A stretch of DNA of 64,000 bases from SIG607 sp045648445 (GCA_045648445.1 JAZRNY010000034.1:1-64000), one strand, 5' to 3'; counted from the stretch's first letter, positions 8,595 through 17,793 are shown. Translations and numbers: made by a program. Notes: generated by a model not told the origin, from the sequence alone.

Positions 8595-9500
8595 ATGTCA
8601 TTTTGCAGTGAACTGAAAAACGATTTGTGCATCGAAAAACAAAATGAATGTTGCAAGATAGCCGAATGTTACGGTCTTATGCTTTTCGGGCATACGTTTT
8701 CCTATAAAAACATTTCAATAATTACCGAAAACGAAAATATATCAAAACGTTACATAAAATATTTAAAAACCAATTTTGCCATTATTCCTGCCGTCAAAAA
8801 AAGCGGAAAGGTGTCAACAATTTATAATATATCGGTTTCTTCGCCCCAACAGTGTTCGTCGGTTATGTCGGCGTTTGGTTATGAAACGGGTGACTTTTTA
8901 AGTATAAATCACGACGTATTTAAAAGAGATTGTTGTTTCGGCAGTTTTATAAGGGGCGTATTTCTTGCCTGTGGTCAAATGACTGACCCTTTTAAAAACT
9001 ATCATACCGAATTTGTTATACGAGATTTTACAATCGCCCTTGAATTTTACAGTCTTCTTCAAAGCAGAGGACTTTCACCAAAACGCAGTATGCGTGGTAA
9101 TACAACGGTAATATACTTTAATAAAAGCGAAACTATAGAAGAACTTTTAACCCTGATGGGCGCTAACAAAAAGGTGCTTGAGTTTATTGATATCGAGGTT
9201 GCCAAAACCATACGAAACCGCGAAAACCGAAAAAATAATTTAGAAATGGGCAATATAGGAAAGCAGGTGGACGCTTCTGTTAATCAGCGACTTGCTATAG
9301 AGTATCTTATTAAAAAAGGCAAACTGGAAACTCTAAGCGATGAACTTTATTCAGTGGCAACATTAAGACTTGAAAATCCGAATGCTTCCCTTAGCGAACT
9401 TTGCAAAATATATCCCGATTCAATAACGCGTTCGGGACTTAATCACAGACTTAAAAAAATTATGGACCTAGCAGAAGAACTTAAAAACGGAGAAAAATAA
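8595..9500 (+). CDS. whiA: DNA-binding protein WhiA
   Basis: A 301-residue regulator built from a LAGLIDADG-like N-terminal domain and a C-terminal helix-turn-helix. The start MSFCSELKNDL, the centre RGVFLACGQMTDPFKNYHTEF and the end SELCKIYPDSITRSGLNHRLKKI are typical of WhiA. In Firmicutes WhiA influences cell division and chromosome segregation. In most relatives rapZ and yvcK lie between murB and whiA; here murB runs into whiA after 21 bp with neither. dnaE begins 1 bp after the stop codon, so the two are tightly coupled. Confidence 0.94.
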   Translation: MSFCSELKNDLCIEKQNECCKIAECYGLMLFGHTFSYKNISIITENENISKRYIKYLKTNFAIIPAVKKSGKVSTIYNISVSSPQQCSSVMSAFGYETGDFLSINHDVFKRDCCFGSFIRGVFLACGQMTDPFKNYHTEFVIRDFTIALEFYSLLQSRGLSPKRSMRGNTTVIYFNKSETIEELLTLMGANKKVLEFIDIEVAKTIRNRENRKNNLEMGNIGKQVDASVNQRLAIEYLIKKGKLETLSDELYSVATLRLENPNASLSELCKIYPDSITRSGLNHRLKKIMDLAEELKNGEK

Positions 9501-9501
9501 T

Positions 9502-12500
9502 ATGACCGATTTTGTTCATCTTCATCTTCATACGGAATATAGTTTGCTGGACGGCTGTTGCCGTATCGGTTCTCTTTTTGATGCCGTGAAGAAGCGTGGA
9601 CAAAAGGCGGTTGCTATAACCGATCACGGCGTAATGTATGGCGCCGTGAATTTTTTTAAAGCCGCAAAAGAGGCTGGTGTAAAGCCAATTATAGGGTGTG
9701 AAGTTTACGTTGCGCCTCGCGGAAGACAGGATAAACAAAAGGGCGCCGACAGTGAATATAACCATTTGGTGCTTCTTTGTAAAAATGAAATCGGATATAA
9801 AAACCTTATAAAAATGGTATCGTTATCCTTTACCGAAGGTTTTTATATGCGACCGAGAATAGATAAAGAACTTCTTAAAAATCATAGTGAAGGTCTTATA
9901 GCCTTATCAGCCTGTTTGGCAGGTGAAATTCCAAGACTGCTAACTAAAGGCGAGTACGAAAAGGCTAAGGAAACGGCGATTTGGTATAACGGAGTTTTCG
10001 GTCAGGATAACTATTATATCGAAATACAGGACCACTCGATAATTGAACAAAAACGTATTTTGCCGGACCTTTTACGCCTGTCTAAAGAAACAGGTATACC
10101 CCTTGTCGCCACAAACGACGTACATTATATTGAAAAAGAGGATGCCCTTACCCAAAAGGTAATGGTGTGTCTGCAAACGGGCAAAAAATTAAACGAAGAA
10201 AGCGCACTTGAATTTAAAACTGAAGAGTTTTATCTTAAAAGCGGTGACCAAATGTCGCTACTTTTCTCGGCTTTTGACGGAGCAATAGAAAATACGGTAA
10301 AAATTGCCGATATGTGCAATTTTGAATTTGAATTTGGCAATATAAAACTTCCGTTATTTGATATTGGAGAAAAAAATCACGATATTTATTTAAGGGAAAA
10401 ATGTTATGAAGGCCTTAATCGTCTTTATAATGAAAACGAAAAAGAAAAGGCAAAAGAACGATTAGAGTATGAACTTTCGGTAATTTCGAAAATGGGGTAT
10501 ACCGATTACTATCTTATTGTACAGGATTTCGTTCAGTATGCTAAAAGTAAAGGTATTCCGGTTGGTCCCGGCAGAGGTTCGGGAGCTGGCAGTATTGCCG
10601 CATACTGTTCTTCAATTACCGGTATTGACCCTCTTAAATACGGTCTGCTTTTTGAAAGATTTTTAAATCCCGAAAGGGTTTCAATGCCTGACTTTGATAT
10701 TGATTTTTGCTTTGTAAGAAGACAGGAAGTTATTGATTACGTTGTTAATAAATACGGAAGCGACCGTGTTGCGCAAATAGTTACTTTTGGTACCCTTGCC
10801 GCCCGAAATGCCATTAGGGACGTTGGCAGAGTTATGGACGTACCTTATAATATATGTGATAAGGTAGCAAAACTTATACCAAGGGAATACCATACCGATT
10901 TGGATGCGGCGGTTAAAAAAGTTCCCGAATTAAAAGCCCTTTATCAAGATGACGAGACTGTCAAAGAACTTATTGATACTGCTGTTAAACTTACGGGGAT
11001 GCCACGTCACAGTTCTACCCACGCGGCAGGTGTTGTTATATGCGACAGAGCCGTTAGTGAATACGTACCTCTTTCGAAAAACGATGACGTTATAGTAACG
11101 CAGTACACTATGACTGCCCTTGACGAATTAGGACTTTTGAAAATGGACTTTTTGGGGTTAAGAAACTTAACGGTAATAAGGGATACTGAAAATATTATAC
11201 GAAAAAGGGAAAAAGATTTTAAAATTGAAAATATTCCGCTTAACGATAAAACTACCCTTGAAATGATGGGTAAAGGTTATACGAGTGGTGTTTTTCAATA
11301 TGAAAGCGATGGAATGACCAACGTTGTTAAAACCTTTAAACCCGAAAACTTAGAGGATCTTATTGCAATACTGTCTTTATATAGACCAGGTCCAATGGAT
11401 TCGATTCCCACCTATATTCATAATCGTTTTCACCCTGAAGACATTCATTATGATACGCCTCTTTTAAAACCTATTCTTGACGTGACCTACGGTTGTATTG
11501 TTTATCAAGAACAGGTTATGCAAATATGCAGAGATTTGGCTGGATATTCCCTTGGCAGAGCAGATATTGTGCGAAGGGCAATGTCTAAGAAAAAGCATAG
11601 CGTAATGGAAGCGGAACGTGAAGTATTTGTTTTGGGATGCGTTAAAAACGGAATAGAAAAACAGGTTGCCGAAAAAATATTCGACCACATGGCAGCCTTT
11701 TCTTCCTATGCTTTTAATAAGTCTCATGCGGCGGCTTACGGTTATCTGGCTTATCAAACGGCGTATCTTAAATGCCATTATCCAAAGGAATATATGGCTT
11801 CGCTTATGACCAGCGTTATGGAAAATCAGGATAAGGTGTTAGAATATATTGACGAATGTCAGCGTCTTTCTATAAATATACTTCCGCCCTGCGTTAATGA
11901 AAGTGACGAGTATATGAGCGTTAGCGAAAACGGTATACGGTTCGGCTTGCTTTTAATTAAAAATCTTGGCAGAAACGCCGCAAGAAAGATAATTGACGAA
12001 CGTAACCTAAAGGGAAAATACACTTCTATGTATGATTTTTGCGTACGTAATTACTCGCGTGAGTTCAATAGACGCGCCCTTGAAAATCTTATAAAAAGCG
12101 GCGCCATGGACAGTCTTGAAAAAACAAGAAGAATGATGCTTTTCGGTATTGATGCGGTGCTTAGCATAGCCGAAAGTAAAAGCCGTTTTGAAAACGGCGG
12201 ACAAATGGACCTTTTTTCTTTTGACCAAGAAGAAAACAACGATTTTAATTTGCCGTTTAAAGAGGAAATGAAATCAGGCGAACTGTATGCTCTTGAAAAA
12301 GAGGCCACAGGAATGTATCTTACGGGACATCCTATGAAGGAATATGCAAGTTATGCTTCTTTTAGCGGTGCCTTGCCTATTAGAGAACTTTTATATAATG
12401 AAGAAAACGACGGAAAAAGGGTTACGGTTATAGCCTTAATTTCGTCGGTTAATGTAAAACAACTTAAAAGCGGGCAAATGCTTTGCACAATAACCGCAGA

Positions 12501-12927
12501 AGATATGACGGGCAGTATTAACGTTATTTGTTTTGCTAAACCTTATTCATTGTATCAAAATCTATTTAGCGTATCAAAAATTTTGAGGTTTACCTGTAAA
12601 GTAAGCGTAAGGGAAGACCGTCCCATTGAACTCGTCCTTGAAAGGGTAGACGAACTTCCGAAATTTGCCGCCAATTTTGTTGCTCCGCAAAAAACTGTTG
12701 AGACTAAAATTTATATTAAAGTAGATTTTATGGATGGCACAAAAATGAAAGAAGTTGCCCCTGTTTTAACGCAAAACAGAGGACAAACTCCGGTATATAT
12801 TTACTGCGAAAACGACAAAAAAAGTTATCTTGCACCCGAAAAAATGTGGGTTGAAGATAACTTTGACGTAATAGAAAAACTTAAAAATATTTTAGGCGAT
12901 AAAAACGTAAAAATTGTAGAAAAGTGA
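9502..12927 (+). CDS. dnaE: DNA polymerase III subunit alpha, DnaE type
   Basis: A 1141-residue replicative polymerase subunit. The order is an N-terminal PHP domain (FVHLHLHTEYSLLDG at residues 4-18), the palm with catalytic Asp397 and Asp399 in PDFDIDFC and Asp549 in KMDFLG, fingers (GPGRGSGAGS), helix-hairpin-helix motifs, and a C-terminal OB fold (around residues 970-1060). No proofreading exonuclease is embedded, which separates it from PolC. The ATG follows whiA after 1 bp with GGAGAAA as ribosome binding site inside the whiA end. Length is normal for DnaE1/DnaE3-type enzymes. Confidence 0.96.
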   Translation: MTDFVHLHLHTEYSLLDGCCRIGSLFDAVKKRGQKAVAITDHGVMYGAVNFFKAAKEAGVKPIIGCEVYVAPRGRQDKQKGADSEYNHLVLLCKNEIGYKNLIKMVSLSFTEGFYMRPRIDKELLKNHSEGLIALSACLAGEIPRLLTKGEYEKAKETAIWYNGVFGQDNYYIEIQDHSIIEQKRILPDLLRLSKETGIPLVATNDVHYIEKEDALTQKVMVCLQTGKKLNEESALEFKTEEFYLKSGDQMSLLFSAFDGAIENTVKIADMCNFEFEFGNIKLPLFDIGEKNHDIYLREKCYEGLNRLYNENEKEKAKERLEYELSVISKMGYTDYYLIVQDFVQYAKSKGIPVGPGRGSGAGSIAAYCSSITGIDPLKYGLLFERFLNPERVSMPDFDIDFCFVRRQEVIDYVVNKYGSDRVAQIVTFGTLAARNAIRDVGRVMDVPYNICDKVAKLIPREYHTDLDAAVKKVPELKALYQDDETVKELIDTAVKLTGMPRHSSTHAAGVVICDRAVSEYVPLSKNDDVIVTQYTMTALDELGLLKMDFLGLRNLTVIRDTENIIRKREKDFKIENIPLNDKTTLEMMGKGYTSGVFQYESDGMTNVVKTFKPENLEDLIAILSLYRPGPMDSIPTYIHNRFHPEDIHYDTPLLKPILDVTYGCIVYQEQVMQICRDLAGYSLGRADIVRRAMSKKKHSVMEAEREVFVLGCVKNGIEKQVAEKIFDHMAAFSSYAFNKSHAAAYGYLAYQTAYLKCHYPKEYMASLMTSVMENQDKVLEYIDECQRLSINILPPCVNESDEYMSVSENGIRFGLLLIKNLGRNAARKIIDERNLKGKYTSMYDFCVRNYSREFNRRALENLIKSGAMDSLEKTRRMMLFGIDAVLSIAESKSRFENGGQMDLFSFDQEENNDFNLPFKEEMKSGELYALEKEATGMYLTGHPMKEYASYASFSGALPIRELLYNEENDGKRVTVIALISSVNVKQLKSGQMLCTITAEDMTGSINVICFAKPYSLYQNLFSVSKILRFTCKVSVREDRPIELVLERVDELPKFAANFVAPQKTVETKIYIKVDFMDGTKMKEVAPVLTQNRGQTPVYIYCENDKKSYLAPEKMWVEDNFDVIEKLKNILGDKNVKIVEK

Positions 12928-12937
12928 GGTGGAAACA

Positions 12938-14056
12938 GTGTTAACATATAAAATAGCCGACGTAACGGTAGGAATGGATATAAAATATGATCGACTAAAA
13001 AAACAGGCAGAGCCGTATCGTTTTAAAACCGAAAACCCTGAAATTATACTTTCAGTACCCGAAAATGTTACAATTCGCGCAAAGGAACAGTTTGAAGGGT
13101 TGACTGACGGTGAAATAGAATATCTTTTAATGGGCGCACTGTTTTACGACAAACTTCTTGAATATGATGGGTTAATGCTTCATTCTTCTGCAGTTGCCGT
13201 AGGAAATACAGCATATCTTTTTTCTGCCGATTCGGGCGTGGGAAAATCAACCCATACTGACCTTTGGGTTCAAAATATAAAAGGCGCCGTTATAGTAAAC
13301 GACGATAAGCCTGCCATAAGAAGCATAAACGGAAAACTGTACGTTTACGGCACTCCTTTTAGCGGAAAACACGATAAAAGTATTAATAAACGTTTTTTAC
13401 TTGGCGCTATATGTTTTATTGAACGCTCACAGGAAAATTTTATTGAAGAAACAAACGTTGCTTCGGTATTACCTTTGTTTTTAAAGCAGTCTTCGGGAAT
13501 GCCGAATAAAGAAAGGGTGTCTTTAAGACTGGAAGTAACCGATAAGATATTAAGCGGCGCCAAACTTTATAAAATGAAGTGCAATATGAATGCAGAGGCT
13601 GCAAAAATGTCTTATGAAAAAATGAATACCGAAGTTAAGGTGCGTCTTGACAGTATTTTTGAGGTTATGGAAGAAATGCTAAGCCTAAATAAAGAGGTTA
13701 CCTTTACTACCAATGGTGACAGCATGAGGCCTCTTTTATTATCGGGAGAAAGCGTAACCTTAAAACGCTTTTCTAAATATAAAAAAGGTGACGTGGTGCT
13801 GTTTAAAAAAGATGATGGCAGTTTTGTTCTTCACAGAATAATAAAGATAAAAAAAGATACTGTTTTTACTCAGGGCGATGCTTTAATAAGCGATGATCAA
13901 CCATTTAATAAAAACAAAATAATAGGAAAGGCTATCGCCTTTATTAAAAAAGACGAAACCATTAAAATATCAAGTTTTTCATATTTTGTTTATAAAATGG
14001 TTTATATGTCATTAGTTGGAAGAAACCTTAGAAAAATAAAACGAAAATTCAAGTAA
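12938..14056 (+). CDS. HprK-like P-loop kinase fused to an S26/S24 signal-peptidase-like domain
   Basis: A two-domain protein of about 372 residues. Residues 1 to about 220 resemble the PCK/HprK kinase fold seen beside peptide-modification genes: a P-loop SADSGVGKST (Lys103), VNDDKPAI and the GTPFSGKHD loop. Residues about 235-345 resemble a signal peptidase of the S26 (SipW/Sec11) type: NGDSMRP with Ser262, KGDVVLF, VLHRI with His299, and TQGDALISDDQ. A Ser-His pair rather than Ser-Lys would suit the Sec11/SipW branch. The C-terminus is very basic and may touch the membrane (ISSFSYFVYKMVYMSLVG). I chose GTG at 12938 because GAGGTGG lies 6 bp upstream; GTG at 12929 is the alternative. It follows dnaE by 10 bp and precedes two small ORFs. 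Substrate and function are unknown. Confidence 0.72.
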   Translation: MLTYKIADVTVGMDIKYDRLKKQAEPYRFKTENPEIILSVPENVTIRAKEQFEGLTDGEIEYLLMGALFYDKLLEYDGLMLHSSAVAVGNTAYLFSADSGVGKSTHTDLWVQNIKGAVIVNDDKPAIRSINGKLYVYGTPFSGKHDKSINKRFLLGAICFIERSQENFIEETNVASVLPLFLKQSSGMPNKERVSLRLEVTDKILSGAKLYKMKCNMNAEAAKMSYEKMNTEVKVRLDSIFEVMEEMLSLNKEVTFTTNGDSMRPLLLSGESVTLKRFSKYKKGDVVLFKKDDGSFVLHRIIKIKKDTVFTQGDALISDDQPFNKNKIIGKAIAFIKKDETIKISSFSYFVYKMVYMSLVGRNLRKIKRKFK

Positions 14057-14069
14057 AAGGAGTGTTTTT

Positions 14070-14219
14070 ATGCGTGACTATCTTGAAAATTTTTTAAGTG
14101 ATCATGGATATGAAAAAGATGACAGCATATATCTTCTTAATTGTTATGATAAAATTTATGCCGATGACGAGGCAAGGGAATACTTAAATAAAGCGGTGGC
14201 TTATGTATCCCGAACATGA
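14070..14219 (+). CDS. Small ORF 1 after the kinase/peptidase fusion
   Basis: A 49-residue acidic ORF (starts MRDYLENFLSDHGY, ends AVAYVSRT) with an excellent ribosome binding site, AAAAGGAGTG, at the right distance from the ATG. No family recognised. It lies 13 bp after the fusion gene, so it is very likely cotranscribed. It has one internal Cys and many Tyr, Asp and Glu residues. It could be a small protein or peptide acted on by the fusion enzyme, or the first half of a protein split by a frameshift: the next ORF continues in the +1 frame with a 17-bp overlap. Confidence 0.5.
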   Translation: MRDYLENFLSDHGYEKDDSIYLLNCYDKIYADDEAREYLNKAVAYVSRT

Positions 14220-14442
14220 AACAATGTTAGATAAAAACAGTAATATTTACCGCTTTATGAAAATGTTCGACTACCTTGACTACGGTATTAAAAAGAATAA
14301 TTGGGATTTGTATAGAATTTTTGGAACCTATGAAAAGCGTCCGGAATATTTGCCCGAAAAAACTTCTTTGCAACGCGCATATAAAAAACATTTGTTAAAC
14401 GGCGGAAAAACGGGCTATGGTATAGGCGTTATATTGTTTTAG
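14203..14442 (+). CDS. Small ORF 2, overlapping the previous one
   Basis: A 79-residue ORF rich in Tyr, Lys and Asn, ending in the unusual Gly-rich hydrophobic tail GKTGYGIGVILF. It overlaps small ORF 1 by 17 bp in another frame and has only a poorly spaced GGTGG upstream, so it is either translationally coupled or the second part of a frameshifted gene; joined, the two would make a protein of about 120 residues. A strong terminator begins 7 bp after its stop. No family recognised. Confidence 0.45.
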   Translation: MYPEHETMLDKNSNIYRFMKMFDYLDYGIKKNNWDLYRIFGTYEKRPEYLPEKTSLQRAYKKHLLNGGKTGYGIGVILF

Positions 14443-14448
14443 TAAATT

Positions 14449-14480
14449 AAAAACGGATGAACCGAAGTTCATCCGTTTTT
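14449..14480. terminator. Bidirectional terminator between the hprK operon and prs
   Basis: AAAAACGGATGAAC (14449-14462) pairs perfectly with GTTCATCCGTTTTT (14467-14480) around a 4-nt CGAA loop. A- and T-runs on both sides make it usable in both directions for the converging small ORF and prs genes. Confidence 0.88.
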
Positions 14481-14487
14481 TATGTTT

Positions 14488-15624
14488 TTAGATTTTGCCG
14501 TTGTCGTTATATCTTTTAACAATATTTTTAATACGGTCAATGGGATTTAAAAGTTCGCTTATGGAGTTGTCACAGTTAAGTGTGTCAACCAAAAGTGCGA
14601 TGTATTTTGCCATATTAACGTTGCAGTACCATTCTTTTGTAAGAAGTTCGGGCTCGTTATAAATAAGGTTTGTGGTGAAAATCTTATCGATAAGTCCGTT
14701 CTTATAATATTCGTCAAACTTGTTGTAACCGTCAACGAAAAGACCAAAGGTAGAGAAAATAAATACTCGTTTTGCGCCTTCCTTTTTAAGACGTGCTGAA
14801 ACGTCGAGCATAGACTCACCGGAAGAAATCATATCGTCAACAATGATAAGGTCTTTGCCCTTAACGTCGTTACCTAAAAATTCGTGTGCTTCGATGGGGT
14901 TTTTGCCGTTAACTATAACGGAATAGTTTCTTCTCTTATAGAACATACCAAGGGGTAAACCTAAAACGGAAGAATAGTAAATACATCTTCCCATACCGCC
15001 TTCGTCAGGAGAAACGATCATGGTGTGGTCCTTGTCAAGTTTAACGTCGGGAACGTTTTTAAGAAGAGCCTTAATCATTTGGTAGGTTGCCTGAACGTTA
15101 TCAAAACCATCAAGCGGAATTGCGTTATTAACTCTTGGGTCGTGAGCGTCGAATGTAATAATATTCTTAACGCCCATATTTACGAGTTCTTGAAGTGCAA
15201 GTGCGCAGTCCATAGACTCTCTGGTGCTTCTTCTGTGTTGTCTGCCTTCATAAAGCATTGGCATAATAACGGTAATTCTTCTTGCTTTACCGCCGAAAGC
15301 GGCAATAATTCTCTTTAAATCCTGAAAATGATCGTCAGGACTCATAGGAACTTCTTTACCGTACATTTTGTAGGTAACGCCGTGGTTAAAACAGTCGCAG
15401 ATAATAAAAGCGTCCAAACCTCTTGCGGTGTGGTTAAGTACGCCCTTTGCTTCACCTGTTCCAAAACGAGGGCAGTTTGCCTGAATTACGTAACTGTGTT
15501 CACAAGGCATTCCGCGCCATTGCATAAGATAGTAGTCAACTTTTGCGGCAATGTCTTCACAACCGCGCATACTTACTATAGCGAGGTCGCCGTATGGTGT
15601 GTGTGTTAAATCAATAGATGCCAT
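14488..15624 (-). CDS. prs: Ribose-phosphate pyrophosphokinase
   Basis: A 378-residue enzyme that makes PRPP from ribose 5-phosphate and ATP. Motifs: FDAHDPRVNN (divalent metal/ATP region), SPDEGGMGRC, and the PRPP loop DLIIVDDMISSGES. It is longer than the usual 310-320 residues and belongs to the long Clostridia variant in which the loop regions differ (for example YEGRQHRRSTRES). I placed the start at 15624 (MASIDLTHTPYG) because AAGGGAGGAA precedes it; a longer frame to 15666 lacks such a site. Single gene, convergent with the hprK operon. Confidence 0.9.
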   Translation of the reverse strand: MASIDLTHTPYGDLAIVSMRGCEDIAAKVDYYLMQWRGMPCEHSYVIQANCPRFGTGEAKGVLNHTARGLDAFIICDCFNHGVTYKMYGKEVPMSPDDHFQDLKRIIAAFGGKARRITVIMPMLYEGRQHRRSTRESMDCALALQELVNMGVKNIITFDAHDPRVNNAIPLDGFDNVQATYQMIKALLKNVPDVKLDKDHTMIVSPDEGGMGRCIYYSSVLGLPLGMFYKRRNYSVIVNGKNPIEAHEFLGNDVKGKDLIIVDDMISSGESMLDVSARLKKEGAKRVFIFSTFGLFVDGYNKFDEYYKNGLIDKIFTTNLIYNEPELLTKEWYCNVNMAKYIALLVDTLNCDNSISELLNPIDRIKNIVKRYNDNGKI

Positions 15625-15718
15625 TGTTTTTTCCTCCCTTTTGACCTTATACTTATATATTAACATATAACTTAAAAATAATAAAGTACTTTTTCGACAT
15701 AATTTTAAAAAAATTTCA

Positions 15719-15747
15719 TTGAATAAGTTAAAAAAATTTGATATAAT
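15719..15747 (+). promoter_or_regulatory. Promoter of thyX operon
   Basis: TTGAAT (15719-15724), a 17-bp spacer and TATAAT (15742-15747), 42 bp upstream of thyX. Confidence 0.72.
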
Positions 15748-15789
15748 AAACTGAACATTTATATTTTAAAAAACGAAGGAGAAAAAACT

Positions 15790-16566
15790 ATGCCGAAAGT
15801 GACACTTTTGACCTATACTCCAGATCCCGAAATAACCATTGCCAGTGCCGCAAAATTATGCTACAGTCCTGCAAGTATTGATACTGTAAGGGAGGGACTT
15901 GACGAACAAAAAGCGGCAGATTTTGTTGATATGCTCAGTTCCCTCGGCCACGAAAGTCCAACCGAACATGCATATTTTACCTTTGGAATTGAGGGTGTTT
16001 CACGCGCTTTACTTGCACAAATAACAAGACATAGAATTGCTTCTTTCTCGGTACAAAGTCAGCGTTACGTTACCGAAAAACAGTTCGGTTACGTTTTGCC
16101 TCCTGAAATTGAAAATTGTCCCGAAGCACTTGAAATTTTTAATGAGTCGATGAAAAGGGATCAGGAAGATTACGATAAAATCACCGCCGTTTTAAAGGCT
16201 AAGCATTTAAAAGATATGCTTGAAAACGGAATGGATGAAAAAGCCGCTAACAGAGCAGCTGAAAAAAAGGCGATTGAAGACGCGCGTTTTGTACTTCCAA
16301 ATGCTTGTGAAACTAAAATGATAGTTACAATGAACACAAGGTCATTGCTTAACTTCTTCCATCACCGTTGTTGTTCACGCGCTCAGTGGGAAATCAGAGA
16401 CGTAGCAAACCAAATGCTTTCTTTGGTTTACGGCGTCGCTCCTACACTCTTTAAAAAGGCGGGTCCTCCTTGTGTTTCAGGTCCTTGTCCCGAAGGCAAA
16501 ATGAGTTGCGGAAAAGTAAAGGAAATGAAAGAATTAACCGAAAAAATTAAAAGCGGTGAAAAATAA
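15790..16566 (+). CDS. thyX: FAD-dependent thymidylate synthase
   Basis: A 258-residue flavin enzyme that methylates dUMP to dTMP using methylenetetrahydrofolate and reduced FAD. The ThyX signature RHRIASFSVQSQRY lies at about residues 78-91. The C-terminal part contains HHRCCSRAQWEIR, typical of ThyX. A Cys-rich tail follows (GPPCVSGPCPEGKMSCGK), as in many clostridial homologues. AAGGAGA is 5 bp before the ATG. It overlaps tmk by 1 bp, so dTMP synthesis and its phosphorylation are coupled. No thyA is seen in the window. Confidence 0.95.
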   Translation: MPKVTLLTYTPDPEITIASAAKLCYSPASIDTVREGLDEQKAADFVDMLSSLGHESPTEHAYFTFGIEGVSRALLAQITRHRIASFSVQSQRYVTEKQFGYVLPPEIENCPEALEIFNESMKRDQEDYDKITAVLKAKHLKDMLENGMDEKAANRAAEKKAIEDARFVLPNACETKMIVTMNTRSLLNFFHHRCCSRAQWEIRDVANQMLSLVYGVAPTLFKKAGPPCVSGPCPEGKMSCGKVKEMKELTEKIKSGEK

Positions 16567-17228
16567 TGGGAAAACTAATTGTTATTGAAGGTCTTGACGG
16601 CAGCGGAAAGTCCACCCAACTTGATCTTCTTTATGAAAATCTTAAAAAATTGGGAATAGACTGCCGTACCGTATCTTTCCCCGATTATGAACACGAATCA
16701 AGTACCCTTGTAAAAATGTATCTTGCAGGTGAATTTGGTCAAAAACCGGGTGATGTAAATGCATACGCGGCATCGGCTTTTTATGCGGTAGACCGTTATG
16801 CATCCTTTAAAAAATATTGGGGTCAGTACTATAATGACGGCGGTGTAGTTATTGCAGGTAGATACGTTACGTCCAATGCAGTGCACCAAAACTCAAAATT
16901 GCCTGAGGATAACTGGGAAGATTTTCTTAACTGGCTTTATGATTTTGAATATAACAAAATGGGTATTCCTAAACCCGATAAGGTAATTTTCCTTGATATG
17001 CCTATTGAAGTTTCTCAAAAACTAATGACAGGCAGATACAAGGGCGATGAAGAAAAAAAGGATATTCACGAAAGGGATACCGAGTATTTAAATCACTGCC
17101 GAAAATCAGCGCTTTTTACTGCCGAGTATTCGGGTTGGGATAAAATCAGTTGCGCTAAAGACGGCGAAGCAAGAACTATCGACGATATTGCGCAGGACGT
17201 TTTAAAGGAAGTTTTATCTGTTCTTTAG
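16566..17228 (+). CDS. tmk: Thymidylate kinase
   Basis: A 220-residue kinase converting dTMP to dTDP. The P-loop is IEGLDGSGKSTQ (residues 7-18); the DRY-like region FYAVDRYASF and the lid region MTGRYKGDEEKKDIHE follow. Start and thyX stop overlap by one base. The lid shows the basic-residue pattern of the family, and the C-terminal half resembles the clostridial deoxynucleoside-kinase-like variant. It is 9 bp before the DJ-1 family gene. Confidence 0.92.
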   Translation: MGKLIVIEGLDGSGKSTQLDLLYENLKKLGIDCRTVSFPDYEHESSTLVKMYLAGEFGQKPGDVNAYAASAFYAVDRYASFKKYWGQYYNDGGVVIAGRYVTSNAVHQNSKLPEDNWEDFLNWLYDFEYNKMGIPKPDKVIFLDMPIEVSQKLMTGRYKGDEEKKDIHERDTEYLNHCRKSALFTAEYSGWDKISCAKDGEARTIDDIAQDVLKEVLSVL

Positions 17229-17237
17229 GAGAAAATT

Positions 17238-17792
17238 ATGGTTTACGTATTTTTGGCAGACGGCTTTGAAGAAATGGAAGCCATTGCGCCTATTGATATA
17301 CTAAGAAGATTGAAAATTGATGTTTGCACCGTCGGTGTTACAGGTGAATACGTTACGGGAAGTCATTCGGTAACGGTAAAATGCGATAAGGTTATAGAAA
17401 ATGCCAAGTTTGACGACGTTTCTGCCGTTGTTTTGCCCGGTGGTATGCCGGGTACGCTTAATCTTGGCAAAAATGAAAAATTGGCGGAACTTTTATTAAA
17501 ATGTGCCAAAGAAAAAATCCTTATAAGCGCACTCTGCGCCGCTCCCAGCATACTTGGCAAACTTTCAATTTTAGATGGCAGGGAATTTACCTGTTATCCT
17601 TCTTTTGAAGTTGGCATAAACGGGATTTATAAAAACGAACCGTTGGTTATTAGCGAAAAAGACGGTACGGTTATTACCGCTTGGGGACCCGGCGCCGCCT
17701 ATAAATTCGGCTTTGCTTTAGCACAGTATATTTTAAAGGACCAAAAAGCCGTAAATGACCTTAAAAAATCAATGATGATGTGCGGAGACTAA
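17238..17792 (+). CDS. DJ-1/PfpI family protein (YajL-type)
   Basis: A 184-residue flavodoxin-like protein. It has the conserved Glu in DGFEEMEAI (residues 8-16) and the nucleophile elbow Cys in ISALCAAPSILGK (about residue 100), the pair that defines DJ-1/YajL proteins; VVLPGGMPGTLNL is also typical. Members are described as chaperone/deglycase-like or stress proteins, with activities still debated. It lies 9 bp after tmk and 1 bp before mltG, so it is inside the operon. Confidence 0.9.
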   Translation: MVYVFLADGFEEMEAIAPIDILRRLKIDVCTVGVTGEYVTGSHSVTVKCDKVIENAKFDDVSAVVLPGGMPGTLNLGKNEKLAELLLKCAKEKILISALCAAPSILGKLSILDGREFTCYPSFEVGINGIYKNEPLVISEKDGTVITAWGPGAAYKFGFALAQYILKDQKAVNDLKKSMMMCGD

Positions 17793-17793
17793 T

